Shown here piece after piece: positions 36,527 to 45,642 of a stretch of DNA of 64,000 nt (its first letter is position 1; every line of letters starts with the position of its first letter). The notes beneath the pieces are model-generated. The model saw only the letters and a program-made list of their open reading frames with translations. It searched no databases and was not told the origin of the DNA. Source of the stretch: Bradyrhizobium sp. JYMT SZCCT0428 (GTDB lineage: Bacteria; Pseudomonadota; Alphaproteobacteria; Rhizobiales; Xanthobacteraceae). The stretch is from assembly GCF_018131075.1 (NCBI RefSeq), contig NZ_JAFCLS010000016.1, positions 113,928-177,927 on the forward strand. Direction: 5' to 3'. The position numbers and the translations under genes were made by a program.

Positions 36527-37741
36527 ATGACCAAATCATCCAAGATCAGAAGCGTTGAAACGCTCTCCTGCGACGCCGGTTGGCGCAACTATCACTTCGT
36601 CAAGATCATGACCGAAGACGGCATCGTCGGCTGGAGCGAGTATGACGAGGGTTTTGGCGCGCCCGGCGTCACGGCGGCGATCGAGCGGCTGTCCGCGCGG
36701 GTGGTCGGCAAGAACGCCTTCCAGCACGAGCGGATTTACGCGGAACTGTTTGCGGCGACGCGCCCCGCTGCCGGCGGCGTGGTGGCGCTGGCGCTCGGCG
36801 CCATCGAGAACGCGCTGCTCGACGTCAAGGCGAAGGCGCTCGGCGTGCCCTGCTATGAACTGCTGGGAGGAAAAATCCGCGATCGCGTCCGGGTCTACTG
36901 GTCGCATTGCGCGACCTGGCGCATCAATCATCCGGATTGGTTCAAGCCCGCCATCACCGATCTCGATGGCGTCAAGTCGATCGGTCGCGAAGTCCGCGAA
37001 AAGCGCTTCACCGCGATGAAGACCAACATCTTCGTCTACACCGACGGCAAGCCGCAGGGCTGGCGGCCCGGCTTCGGTTCGCCATTCGAGCCGGAGATCA
37101 ACGTCGATCGCACCGTGATCGGCAATCTCTGCATGCACCTCGAAGCTATCAGAGACGGCGCCGGCCCCGATGTCGATCTCTTACTCGACCTCAACTTCAA
37201 CGCCAAGACCGAGGGCTATCTGAAGATCCTGCGCGCGATCAAGGATATGGACATGTTCTGGGTCGAGATCGACACTTTCAATCCGCAGGCGCTCGGCTAC
37301 ATCCGCCGCCAGAGCCCGCATCCGATCTCATCCTGCGAGACGCTGCTGGGCCTGCGCGAATTCCTGCCCTACTTCAACGAACAGGCCATGGATGTCGCGA
37401 TCATCGACACGCCTTGGAACGGGGTGTGGCAATCGATGAAGATCGCCGCCGCCGCCGAGCATTTCGAAGTCAACGTCGCGCCGCATAATTTCTACGGTCA
37501 TCTCTGCACCATGATGAACGCGCATTTCTGCGCCGCGGTGCCGAATCTGCGGATCATGGAAACCGATATCGACCGGCTGGCGTGGGACCACGAACTGTTC
37601 ACCCATCTGCCCGAGATCGTCGATGGCCACCTCGTGATTTCCGATCGGCCGGGCTGGGGCACCGAACCCAACGAGGAAGGCCTGCGCGCCCATCCGGCAA
37701 AGAGCAAGGGCGGATTGTTGAATTACGGGCAGAAGAAGTAG
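36527..37741 (+). CDS. mandelate racemase/muconate lactonizing enzyme family protein (enolase superfamily)
   Basis: This 404-residue protein starts at ATG 36527 after GGCAGGAA. Metal ligands are readable as Asp221 (LLLDLNFN), Glu247 (WVEID) and Glu271 (SCETLLG). A Lys165 sits in the second-strand position but the motif is KTN, not the KxK of racemases and cycloisomerases. His320 (VAPHNFYGHL) is placed as the general acid/base, as in sugar-acid dehydratases such as galactonate dehydratase. A dehydratase role is therefore more likely than racemase. It follows the CodA-like gene on the same strand and may be part of the same pathway. Substrate unknown. Confidence 0.87.
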   Translation: MTKSSKIRSVETLSCDAGWRNYHFVKIMTEDGIVGWSEYDEGFGAPGVTAAIERLSARVVGKNAFQHERIYAELFAATRPAAGGVVALALGAIENALLDVKAKALGVPCYELLGGKIRDRVRVYWSHCATWRINHPDWFKPAITDLDGVKSIGREVREKRFTAMKTNIFVYTDGKPQGWRPGFGSPFEPEINVDRTVIGNLCMHLEAIRDGAGPDVDLLLDLNFNAKTEGYLKILRAIKDMDMFWVEIDTFNPQALGYIRRQSPHPISSCETLLGLREFLPYFNEQAMDVAIIDTPWNGVWQSMKIAAAAEHFEVNVAPHNFYGHLCTMMNAHFCAAVPNLRIMETDIDRLAWDHELFTHLPEIVDGHLVISDRPGWGTEPNEEGLRAHPAKSKGGLLNYGQKK

Positions 37742-37747
37742 GCGCTG

Positions 37748-37830
37748 CGTAGGATGGGTGGAGCGAAGCGATACCCATCATGCCGCCACGGCTCAGGTGA
37801 TGGGTTTCGCTTCGCTCTACCCATCCTACG
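37748..37830. repeat. Palindromic intergenic repeat, CGTAGGATGGGT type
   Basis: CGTAGGATGGGT and GAGCGAAGCGATACCCATCA on the left pair with TGATGGGTTTCGCTTCGCTC and ACCCATCCTACG on the right, forming a nearly complete hairpin of about 80 bp between convergent genes. Confidence 0.88.
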
Positions 37831-37860
37831 AGTCCTGCGATCGCTGCTTGCGGGCCAGTG

Positions 37861-39099
37861 TCAATTATCCCCCGGCTTGCGCGCAAACGCGCTTTCGATC
37901 ACGTCGCCGATCGGCTGCCAGGCGTTGCCGTCGAATTGCACCAGCCGCATCTGCTTGATGGGATGAAAATCCGCAGGCCCCGTGTTGATGGCAATGCCCG
38001 GCAGAATGATCGGGCTCTGATAGTTCTTCAGCGATGCGGCCTGCCGCATGATGTTCTCGCGTGACAGGTCGTCGCCGCACTGGGTTAATACCTGGACCAG
38101 GGTCTCGGCTGCGGCATAGCCGAAGATGGCGTAGCTATCCTCCCTGTCGCCGTCGGGATAATACTTGTCCATGAATGACAGCCAGGTCTTGATGGAAGGA
38201 TCTTCCTTCCATGTGGCGTCGCCGGCGTCTTTCAGGAACGACGTCGAGATCACACCGGCGGCGTTCGCAAGCCCCGCAGGTCTCAGCGCATTAGCGATCG
38301 AGGACGCCGCATTGACCAGCACCACCACCGGATACCAACCCAGTTCGGCCGCTCTTCGGATGGCCCGCGCCGAGATTGGCGGCGCGCAATTGAGCACGAG
38401 TACTTCAGCCCCGGAATTCTTGAGGATGTCGACCTGGGCATCGATCGACATATCGGCCTCGATGGCGATATCAGCCACGATCATCCGGGCGGTGACGCCG
38501 AGCCCTTCCTGCAATCCCTTGAACAGATCGCGTCCGAACTGATCGTTCTGCCAGAGCACCGCGATCTTGCGGCTCGGATAGGAGGCCTGGATGTAGTTGG
38601 CGTAGATCCGTCCCTCGGCGCGAAACGTCGGCTGCCAACCCATGGACCACGGAAATCGTTTGGGATGCGCCCACTCCTCGTCGCCGGACGCGACAAAGAG
38701 TTGCGGCACCTTCTTCTCGTTGAGGTAGGTCCGCGTCGCCAGATTGCTCGGCGTGCCGAACGAGCCGAACATCAGCAGCACGTTCTCCTGCTCCACCAGT
38801 TGAGTTGTGTGCTCGGCTGCCATCTTCGGATTGGAACTGTCGTCACGGGAGATGAATTTGATCTTGCGACCGTTGATGCCGCCACGATCATTGATCATGT
38901 CGAAATAGGCGGCTTCAGCCCTGCCGATCGCCGCGAACGCGGCCAAGGGCCCGGTATACGGCATGATATTGCCGATGCGGATTTCGGTATCGGTGACGCC
39001 GCCGCCATGGGCCTGTCGCGCTGATATCTGAATGCCGGCGAACAGCGCGGCTAACAGGGCCAGGATAGTGCCAGTTTCTTTTATTGTTTTCATGAACAT
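37861..39099 (-). CDS. ABC transporter substrate-binding protein, Liv type
   Basis: This 412-residue periplasmic protein has a leader (TGTILALLAALFAGIQISARQAHG) and then the Peripla_BP_6 pattern (DTEIRIGNIMPYTGPLAAFAAIGRAEAAYFDMINDRGGINGRKI). Two start codons are close, at 39099 and 39093. It is oriented with, and 89 bp after, the HyuA gene. No Liv-type permease or ATPase is in the window, so it either works with an importer elsewhere or is an orphan receptor. By context it may bind the cyclic or N-acyl substrate of the HyuA/HyuB enzyme. Confidence 0.88.
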   Translation of the reverse strand: MFMKTIKETGTILALLAALFAGIQISARQAHGGGVTDTEIRIGNIMPYTGPLAAFAAIGRAEAAYFDMINDRGGINGRKIKFISRDDSSNPKMAAEHTTQLVEQENVLLMFGSFGTPSNLATRTYLNEKKVPQLFVASGDEEWAHPKRFPWSMGWQPTFRAEGRIYANYIQASYPSRKIAVLWQNDQFGRDLFKGLQEGLGVTARMIVADIAIEADMSIDAQVDILKNSGAEVLVLNCAPPISARAIRRAAELGWYPVVVLVNAASSIANALRPAGLANAAGVISTSFLKDAGDATWKEDPSIKTWLSFMDKYYPDGDREDSYAIFGYAAAETLVQVLTQCGDDLSRENIMRQAASLKNYQSPIILPGIAINTGPADFHPIKQMRLVQFDGNAWQPIGDVIESAFARKPGDN

Positions 39100-39188
39100 G
39101 GCCTCACGCTAACTCAAGCTTGTGACGCCTAACCCAGCGCTTGCGATGGTACCGCCCAAACCGGCGCTGTTGAAATCAATTTTTGTGT

Positions 39189-41231
39189 TCAGCGCAGGGT
39201 AATATCCAGCCATCCCAGCGCATTGACGCTGACACGGTCGCCGGTATCGACCAGCACCGTGGTGGTTTCCGCCTCAATGATGGCAGGACCGTTCAGGGAA
39301 TGACCGGGCTGCAGCGCATCGAGCGCATAGACCGGCACCTCGCGCCAGCCGCCAAAGAACGCCTGTCGCGTGCCGCTTGGCGCGCAAGCGCTAGCGGATG
39401 TTGCCGGCCGCGTATTCTGATCGTTTGGCGCAACAGTGCCGACCGCCGCGACGCGCGCATTGACGAACACGACCTCCTGGCCGGGCGATGCGTAGGTATA
39501 GAGTTCCTCGTGCTTGCGATGGAAGCGCTGCTCGATCTGGTCGACGAGGTCGGCCGCATTCCAGTCGAGACCGTCAAGCGAAACGTCGATCTCGAAAATC
39601 TGCTCGCCGTAACGCATTTCGGCGGAACGTTCGATCGACAGCGGACCGTTGAACCATGAGCGCAACCGTCCGGCGGCCGCTTGCTCCAATTCGGCGAACA
39701 GCTCACGCACTTCGCCGGCTGAAATGCGCGCTGCTTTGCCGTAATGCGTGCGGCTCATCTCATAGCGCAGATCGCTGGTCAGCATGCCCCATGCCGACAG
39801 CACGGAGGCGACCGTCGGCACGATGATACGTTTGATCTCCAGTTCGCGCGCGACTTCGACGGCGTGCAGACCCGCTGCGCCGCCGAAACTCAGCAGCGCG
39901 AATTTCCTGGGATCGACGCCGCGGCGCAACGTCATCAGACGGATGCCGTCGGCCATGTTCAAATTGATCATGCGGTAAATGCCGGCGGCGGCCTCGACGC
40001 GCGAGAGCTCCATGGCTGCGGCGACACGATCGACCGCAGCTTCCGACGCCGCACGATCAAGCGGGCGCTGGCCGCCCATGAAGGCCGCCGCATCGAGATA
40101 GCCGAGCACGACATTGGCGTCGGTGACGGTCGCCGCCTGCCCGCCATTGCCGTAACAGGCCGGGCCCGGAATCGAGCCGGCGCTTTCCGGACCGACCCGC
40201 AGCGTGCGGCTGCCATCGACGCTGGCGATCGAACCGCCGCCGGCGGCGATGCTCGCAATATCGAGGCTGCGCAACGCGATGCGCTGGCCCGCGAGCAGGC
40301 CGTCAGCGGAGAGCGAGGCCTGTCCGTCCGAAATGAGAGAGATGTCCGTGCTGGTTCCGCCCATGTCGAACGGCACGAGATCGGGAATGCCGAGCAGCTC
40401 AGCACAGCGCCGGCCGCCTGACATCCCGCCCGCCGGCCCTGACAGCACCGTGCCCGCGGCAAGGCGTGAGGCTTCCTCGACCGGCGCCATGCCGCCATGC
40501 GACAGGATCACGAACAGGCTGCCCTTGAGGCCAGCCTCCTTCAGCCGCCGTTCGAGATTGGTGAGATAGCGCCGCACGATCGGTTCGACATAGGCATTCA
40601 CGATCGTGGTCGAGACGCGCTCATATTCCTTGATCTGCGGCAGCACGTCGCTGGAACGCGACACGCTGACGTCAGGCAATTCCCTGGCCAGCCGTTCGAC
40701 TGCGGCAAGTTCATGGACCGGGTTGAGATAGGAATGCAGGAAGCAGATCGCGACCGAGGTCGCGCCGGATTTCCGGATGCCAGCGATGGCCTCGTCAAGC
40801 GAGCGCTCATCCAGCGCAGTCAAAACCTCGCCATTCGCCTTGAGCCGTTCGCGAACGCCAAAACGCAGTTCGCGCGGTACCAAGGGCTCCGGCGGCGGCG
40901 AACGCAGATCGTAGCGGTCGGGCTTGAGGCCTTCGCGCATTTCGATCACGTCGCGATGGCCCTCGGTGGTCAAGAGCGCGACCTTGGCGCCCTTGCGCTC
41001 CAGCAACGCGTTGGTCGCAACCGTCGTCCCGTGAACCAGCCGATCGGTAGCAGCTAGCATCTCCGCACGCGTCGTGTTCAATCGCCGCGCCAGTTCTTCG
41101 AGGCCGGTCATGACGCCGATCGATTGGTCGGCGGGTGTGGATGGCGATTTTGCGAATATGGTTCGCCCGGACGAATCCGTGGCCACCAGGTCGGTATAGG
41201 TTCCGCCGACGTCAACTCCGATTGTGTACAT
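39189..41231 (-). CDS. hyuA: hydantoinase/oxoprolinase subunit A
   Basis: This 680-residue protein starts at 41231, 2 bp after the HyuB stop. The N-terminal actin-like ATPase domain opens MYTIGVDVGGTYTDLVATDSSGR and contains DRLVHGTTVATNALLERKGAKVALLTTEGHRD; the catalytic half has VPFDMGGTSTDISLI and GPACYGNGG. HyuA and HyuB together form ATP-dependent hydrolases such as 5-oxoprolinase and N-methylhydantoinase, or carboxylases such as acetone carboxylase. Two subunits without a gamma subunit points to a hydantoinase or oxoprolinase type. The aminotransferase and binding-protein genes on the same strand suggest amino-acid or cyclic-imide breakdown. Confidence 0.88.
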   Translation of the reverse strand: MYTIGVDVGGTYTDLVATDSSGRTIFAKSPSTPADQSIGVMTGLEELARRLNTTRAEMLAATDRLVHGTTVATNALLERKGAKVALLTTEGHRDVIEMREGLKPDRYDLRSPPPEPLVPRELRFGVRERLKANGEVLTALDERSLDEAIAGIRKSGATSVAICFLHSYLNPVHELAAVERLARELPDVSVSRSSDVLPQIKEYERVSTTIVNAYVEPIVRRYLTNLERRLKEAGLKGSLFVILSHGGMAPVEEASRLAAGTVLSGPAGGMSGGRRCAELLGIPDLVPFDMGGTSTDISLISDGQASLSADGLLAGQRIALRSLDIASIAAGGGSIASVDGSRTLRVGPESAGSIPGPACYGNGGQAATVTDANVVLGYLDAAAFMGGQRPLDRAASEAAVDRVAAAMELSRVEAAAGIYRMINLNMADGIRLMTLRRGVDPRKFALLSFGGAAGLHAVEVARELEIKRIIVPTVASVLSAWGMLTSDLRYEMSRTHYGKAARISAGEVRELFAELEQAAAGRLRSWFNGPLSIERSAEMRYGEQIFEIDVSLDGLDWNAADLVDQIEQRFHRKHEELYTYASPGQEVVFVNARVAAVGTVAPNDQNTRPATSASACAPSGTRQAFFGGWREVPVYALDALQPGHSLNGPAIIEAETTTVLVDTGDRVSVNALGWLDITLR

Positions 41232-41233
41232 CG

Positions 41234-42898
41234 TCAGCCACGTCGCTTCGCGGAAACACTGGTCAATCCCTGCTCGGCGTCGCGTCGCCGCGCCTCCGCT
41301 GATCGCTTGGACGGTGGCCCCCAGCCACCGCCGCCGGACGAGCGTATCTCGAGGCAATCGCCGGGATGGAGTTCGATGCCGACTTCCTTGGTGCGCAACA
41401 CGCGCGGCTCGCGGCCTTCGGACAGCAGGCGATAATGATGCGGCTCGCCATCCTCGCCGCCGAGCATGCCGCAGGGGCCATGACGTGCGCCATCGCCTGC
41501 GGTGTTGCCGCGTGACGGCTTTTCGGTCTCCAGCACCAGATCGAGGGCAACGCCGAGGCCGCCGAGGAACTGCCCGTCGCCACCGGAGCCCGGTCGGAAT
41601 TCATGCTGGCGGAAGTGCAACGGAAAGCGCGCCTCGGCGACCTCGATGCTTCCGAACTTCAATCCACCGACGCTGTGCCATTCGCCGATCGACGAGTAAC
41701 CGTCGCCACCAGACGAAGCACCGCCGCCCGGTCGAGCCTGAAACAGATGCCAGATGAACTGCTTTCCGGTACGGGGATCCTCGCCCTGAATCGCGATCCG
41801 GAATCTGCGGCTCCATCCGGCCATCGCGCGTTCCGGACAGGAGGCGGACATGGCCTTCACAATCGCTTCGACGATCTCGTTGGAAGGATGGCTCGTGCAC
41901 AAGGTCACCGGCCGGCCCGGATCGGCCCAGACGATCGTCCCTTGCTTGGCGATCACCTTCAGCGGCCGCAGCGCGCCGGTGTTCTTGGGGATGTCAGCGT
42001 CGATCAGATAGGCAAAGGCCATCGCGACCGCCGCCTGCATGTTGGCATGCGAGGAATTGACAAAACTGGTCGACTGCGGATCGGACTGCGTCAGGTCGAC
42101 CTCGACATCGCTGCCCTTCTTGGTGACCTTGGCCGCGATCCTTATATCCGTGCGGCCATGGCCGTCATCGTCGAGAAACGCCTCGCCGTGAAAGACGCCG
42201 TCCTTCCAGGTCGAGACCACGGCGCGAGTCTGCGCTTCGGTTGCATCCAGAATCGCTTCGATCGCGGCTTCGACGACCGGCGCGCCGAATTCGCTGAACA
42301 GTTTTGCGACACGCCGCTCGCCGAGATGCGCCGCGCCCAGCATCGCGGCAAGGTCGCCGCGAAACTCGCGCGGGTTTCGCACATTCAGCGCCAGCATCTC
42401 GAGCAGATCCTCGCGCGGCCGCCCCGCCTCGGAAAGTCTGATCGGCGGAATGCGCAGGCCCTCCTGCCAGATTTCCGTTGCCCCGGGATTGTAGGCGCCG
42501 TGGGTGGCGCCGCCGATATCGCTTTGGTGGGCGCGGACGATGGTCCACAGCAGCCGCTTGTCGCCGTCGAACACCGGCACGAAGACGGTGAGATCAGGCA
42601 GATGGCTGCCGCCATAATAGGGATCGTTGAGCAGGAAGACGTCGCCCGGCTTGACGTCCTTGAACCGCTCCTCGACCGCGATCGTCGCCCATGGCAACGC
42701 GCCGACATGCACCGGCAGATGATCGGCCTGGGCGATCAGGCGGGCGCGCGTATCGCAAATCCCCAGCGAAAAGTCGCGGCTGGAATTGAGGATCTGCGAA
42801 TAGGAGGTGCGAAGCATGGCTTCGCCCATCTCTTTTACGATCGAACTGAGCCGATGCTGGACGACGGACCGTGTGATGGGATCGATCTTGGCGGACAT
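41234..42898 (-). CDS. hyuB: hydantoinase/oxoprolinase subunit B
   Basis: This 554-residue protein starts at 42898 (MSAKIDPITRSVVQHRLSSI). Family marks are DHLPVHVGALPWA, GDVFLLNDPYYGGSHLPDLTVFVPVF, RAHQSDIGGATHGAYNPGATEIWQEGLRIPP, and the C-terminal RSSGGGGWGPP tail. It is the partner of HyuA, which follows after 2 bp. A tandem 18-bp direct repeat lies directly upstream and covers the ribosome-binding region, which could modulate translation. The upstream aminotransferase gene ends 40 bp away. Confidence 0.88.
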   Translation of the reverse strand: MSAKIDPITRSVVQHRLSSIVKEMGEAMLRTSYSQILNSSRDFSLGICDTRARLIAQADHLPVHVGALPWATIAVEERFKDVKPGDVFLLNDPYYGGSHLPDLTVFVPVFDGDKRLLWTIVRAHQSDIGGATHGAYNPGATEIWQEGLRIPPIRLSEAGRPREDLLEMLALNVRNPREFRGDLAAMLGAAHLGERRVAKLFSEFGAPVVEAAIEAILDATEAQTRAVVSTWKDGVFHGEAFLDDDGHGRTDIRIAAKVTKKGSDVEVDLTQSDPQSTSFVNSSHANMQAAVAMAFAYLIDADIPKNTGALRPLKVIAKQGTIVWADPGRPVTLCTSHPSNEIVEAIVKAMSASCPERAMAGWSRRFRIAIQGEDPRTGKQFIWHLFQARPGGGASSGGDGYSSIGEWHSVGGLKFGSIEVAEARFPLHFRQHEFRPGSGGDGQFLGGLGVALDLVLETEKPSRGNTAGDGARHGPCGMLGGEDGEPHHYRLLSEGREPRVLRTKEVGIELHPGDCLEIRSSGGGGWGPPSKRSAEARRRDAEQGLTSVSAKRRG

Positions 42899-42899
42899 T

Positions 42900-42935
42900 C
42901 TTGCCTTGTTGTTCTTGCTTGCCTTGTTGTTCTTG
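42900..42935. repeat. tandem 18-bp direct repeat in the hyuB leader
   Basis: CTTGCCTTGTTGTTCTTG occurs twice without a gap (42900-42917 and 42918-42935). It fills nearly the whole 40-bp space between the aminotransferase stop (42939) and the hyuB start (42898). On the mRNA strand each unit reads CAAGAACAACAAGGCAAG, so the weak AAGG ribosome site is duplicated. The unit is a multiple of three and contains no stop. Confidence 0.92.
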
Positions 42936-42938
42936 AAC

Positions 42939-44255
42939 CTAGAGCGAGGCCGACACTTCCGATATCGCGCCGGATACGGCATCGATGATCGCATGTATAT
43001 CGGCATCCGTCATCGGGGTCGACAATGCCATCAATCCATTGCCCGCCGCCAGCACGCCACGATTGAGCAGCGCCTGGTTGAAAACCACCTGACGCCTGGC
43101 TTCCGCTTCGCTCGGATAGGCCGAGCGATAGTCGCGCACCGGACGATCGACGAGATGTATCTTCAGGAGCGAGCCGAGCCCGACGGTGCGGCCGGGAACA
43201 TTGTGGCGGCGGAACGCCGCGTCGATCCCTGATCGAACCGCCTCCCCCATGGCATCGAGCCGCGCGAACGCCGCCTCGTCCAGCAGTTCCATCGCCGCGA
43301 TACCGGCGCGCATCGTCACCGGATTGGCGGAGAATGTGCCGCCATGCGGCAGCGCAGGCTTGCCCGGACGGGGATCGAACACGGCCATGAATTCCTTGTG
43401 ACCGCACACCGCACCGACCGGAAACCCGCCGCCGATGATTTTTGCGAGCGTGGTCAGATCGGGGGCGATATTGAACAGACCCTGCGCGCCGCGATAGCCG
43501 AGCCGGAACGTGATCACTTCATCGAACACGAGCAGCGCACCGACCTCGCGCGTCACCTTGCGCAGCGCCTCCAGATACGCCTGATCGGCCGGCGCCAGGC
43601 CGGCGCGATTGGGCATGGGATCGACAAGGACGCAGGCGAGTTCAGGGCCATGCTCGCGGATCAGGCTGACCGCGGCCTCGGTGTCGTTGAACGGAATGGT
43701 CAGGACATCCGCGAGCACATTGTCCGGCGTGCCCTTGGCGTAGGCGACGGACACCGGCGCGTTGCGGCCCCAGGCTTCCGGCGTCGGATCGAGGCTGACC
43801 TCGGCGTAATCATAGGAGCCATGATAGGCGCCCTCGCACTTGGCAATTTTGGGGCGGCCGGTATGGGCGCGGGCGGCCTTCAGCGCCATCATGACAGCTT
43901 CAGTGCCTGAATTGCAGAACCGCACCTGATCGACCGACGGCAATCGCGCGGCGAGCAGTTCGGCAAGGTCGACCTCGGATTCGGTCGGCATCCCAAACGC
44001 CGATCCCAGCGCAAGTTGCGAGGTCGCGGCCTTGATCAACACTGGGTGTGCATGGCCGTGAATCTGCGAGGTGAAATTGTTGATGCAATCGATGAACTCG
44101 TTGCCATCGAGGTCCCACACCCGGCATCCCTCGCCGCGCGCGGCGTAAATCGGATACGGTTTCATGAAGACGGTGGTGCGCGTATTGCCACCGGGCAGGC
44201 TCGCCAGTGCGCGGTTGTACATTTTTTGCGACGAGGAATTTGAATCCGGATACAT
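42939..44255 (-). CDS. class III PLP-dependent aminotransferase (glutamate-1-semialdehyde aminomutase-like)
   Basis: This 438-residue PLP enzyme has FCNSGTEAVMMALKAARAHTG near 112-132, LVFDEVITFRLGYRGAQG near 225-242 and the PLP-lysine motif LAKIIGGGFPVGAVCG near 253. The N-terminal NRALASLPGGNTRTTVFMKPYPIY is the pattern of GSA-like aminotransferases rather than true HemL. It probably transfers an amino group to or from an unknown catabolic intermediate. It heads the leftward group aminotransferase-hyuB-hyuA-binding protein. The MFS gene ends 71 bp upstream on the same strand and may be read through. Confidence 0.88.
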   Translation of the reverse strand: MYPDSNSSSQKMYNRALASLPGGNTRTTVFMKPYPIYAARGEGCRVWDLDGNEFIDCINNFTSQIHGHAHPVLIKAATSQLALGSAFGMPTESEVDLAELLAARLPSVDQVRFCNSGTEAVMMALKAARAHTGRPKIAKCEGAYHGSYDYAEVSLDPTPEAWGRNAPVSVAYAKGTPDNVLADVLTIPFNDTEAAVSLIREHGPELACVLVDPMPNRAGLAPADQAYLEALRKVTREVGALLVFDEVITFRLGYRGAQGLFNIAPDLTTLAKIIGGGFPVGAVCGHKEFMAVFDPRPGKPALPHGGTFSANPVTMRAGIAAMELLDEAAFARLDAMGEAVRSGIDAAFRRHNVPGRTVGLGSLLKIHLVDRPVRDYRSAYPSEAEARRQVVFNQALLNRGVLAAGNGLMALSTPMTDADIHAIIDAVSGAISEVSASL

Positions 44256-44325
44256 GCGATATTCCGCCAGCGCTAGACTTCAGCCTGATCTTGTAGCCGC
44301 TTATGACGAAACCGGAAACGGCCTG

Positions 44326-45561
44326 CTAGGTATACAGCAAAAACAGCGTTGTCCCGATGATTAGCGCCGCGGCCATGAACAGCAGTACGGCAGGTAGTCC
44401 AAGGAACGCCGCGACCACGCCGGTTGCCGATTGCATCAGCGCCGCCCCCAGGAAGAACGCCAGATTGACCGCGGACAGCGCCTTGCCGGTGTTCTGCTCG
44501 TCGACGAGTTGCCGCGTCATGCCGAACACCAGCGGCTGGGCCGACATGGCAAAACCGATCAACACGAGCAGGACAATGTCATACTGAGCCGGCATCGCCG
44601 CTACGCCGAACAGGACCGAGACCGGAAAATGCGACGCGCCCGCCGCCATCAAGGCGAGCAGCAGCGCCGCCAGGAAATGCGAGGCCGCCAGCACCTCGCG
44701 GCGATGGCCAAATCTTCGGTCGAAAATACCGATCAGAGCCGGCCCGATGATCAGCGCCATCGTGAACAGGCCAAGTGCGTTGCCGGCGCCTATCCGGCTG
44801 AGCCCCTTGATCTCCATCAGCCACGGCCCGCCCCACAATCCCCGCAGCACCAACACGGCCGCCAGCGAGACCAGCGCAATGGCAATCAGGCCGCGCAGCC
44901 GATACGACAGGCCGATGCGCAAGACACTGGCCATCTGCGAGAGCGGCGACGAGCGATCGGCATGCTCAGCCCGCTGGTTCGGCACCAGAGCGTAGACGGC
45001 CAGCGCTACCGCCACGCCGAAGGCAGCGGAAATCCAGAACCCTGCCCGCCACCCCCATAATTCGACGACAAAGGCGAGCGGGCTCGACGACAGCAGCATG
45101 CCGATATTGCCGATCGACAGGATCAGTCCGGACCACAGGCCGAACCGCCCCGGGGATAATTGCTTTGCGGCCAGCGTCATCGGACACATCAGCATGCCCG
45201 AGTTCGCAACCCCGAGCAGGAATTGGCCGAACAGAAAACTCTCCGGCCCCGTTGCCAGGCCGGATGCCAACGCGCCAACGATGGTACCAATCAAGAGACT
45301 GAGGGAAGCCGGCCGGACGCCAAAACGGTCCATCGCGGCGCCGGCCGGTATCTGCGATGCGGCGAACGCGAAATGATAGATCGAGGTCAGGCTCGCCAGT
45401 ACCTGCGGCGACGTTTTGAAATCCGCGGCCATCACGTCGAGGCTGACGGCCGGGATCGTGCGCAGCAGGGTCGACAGCATGTGACCGCAGGCCAGCGCCA
45501 GAAGCGCAAAAATCAATGCGCGGATGTTGACATCCGCGTCGTCGGCCTTGCCGCCGTCCAT
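44326..45561 (-). CDS. MFS transporter
   Basis: This 411-residue membrane carrier has about 12 helices. The start at 45561 (MDGGKADDADVNIRALIFALLALACGHML) places a short polar N-terminus before helix 1; a longer frame from 45621 adds a Cys-rich stretch that looks non-coding. The loop between helices 2 and 3 reads GAAMDRFGVRPASLSLL, the usual MFS motif A. It lies just upstream of the aminotransferase and downstream of the CmcJ-like gene on the same strand. Substrate unknown; import or export of the compound handled by HyuAB is possible. Confidence 0.85.
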   Translation of the reverse strand: MDGGKADDADVNIRALIFALLALACGHMLSTLLRTIPAVSLDVMAADFKTSPQVLASLTSIYHFAFAASQIPAGAAMDRFGVRPASLSLLIGTIVGALASGLATGPESFLFGQFLLGVANSGMLMCPMTLAAKQLSPGRFGLWSGLILSIGNIGMLLSSSPLAFVVELWGWRAGFWISAAFGVAVALAVYALVPNQRAEHADRSSPLSQMASVLRIGLSYRLRGLIAIALVSLAAVLVLRGLWGGPWLMEIKGLSRIGAGNALGLFTMALIIGPALIGIFDRRFGHRREVLAASHFLAALLLALMAAGASHFPVSVLFGVAAMPAQYDIVLLVLIGFAMSAQPLVFGMTRQLVDEQNTGKALSAVNLAFFLGAALMQSATGVVAAFLGLPAVLLFMAAALIIGTTLFLLYT

Positions 45562-45642
45562 GTTACGTTTCTTCCCGGCCTTGTTGCAGCCGGGGTAACA
45601 CCGATACGCCGGGAATGCCAACCTCCATTCCCGGCGGGCAGA

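Noticed and set aside
33531..39179. TTGAAATCAA shared at 33531 and 39170 upstream of two leftward genes
   Set aside because: Only ten bases, AT-rich, and the two genes belong to different groups; chance is a sufficient explanation.
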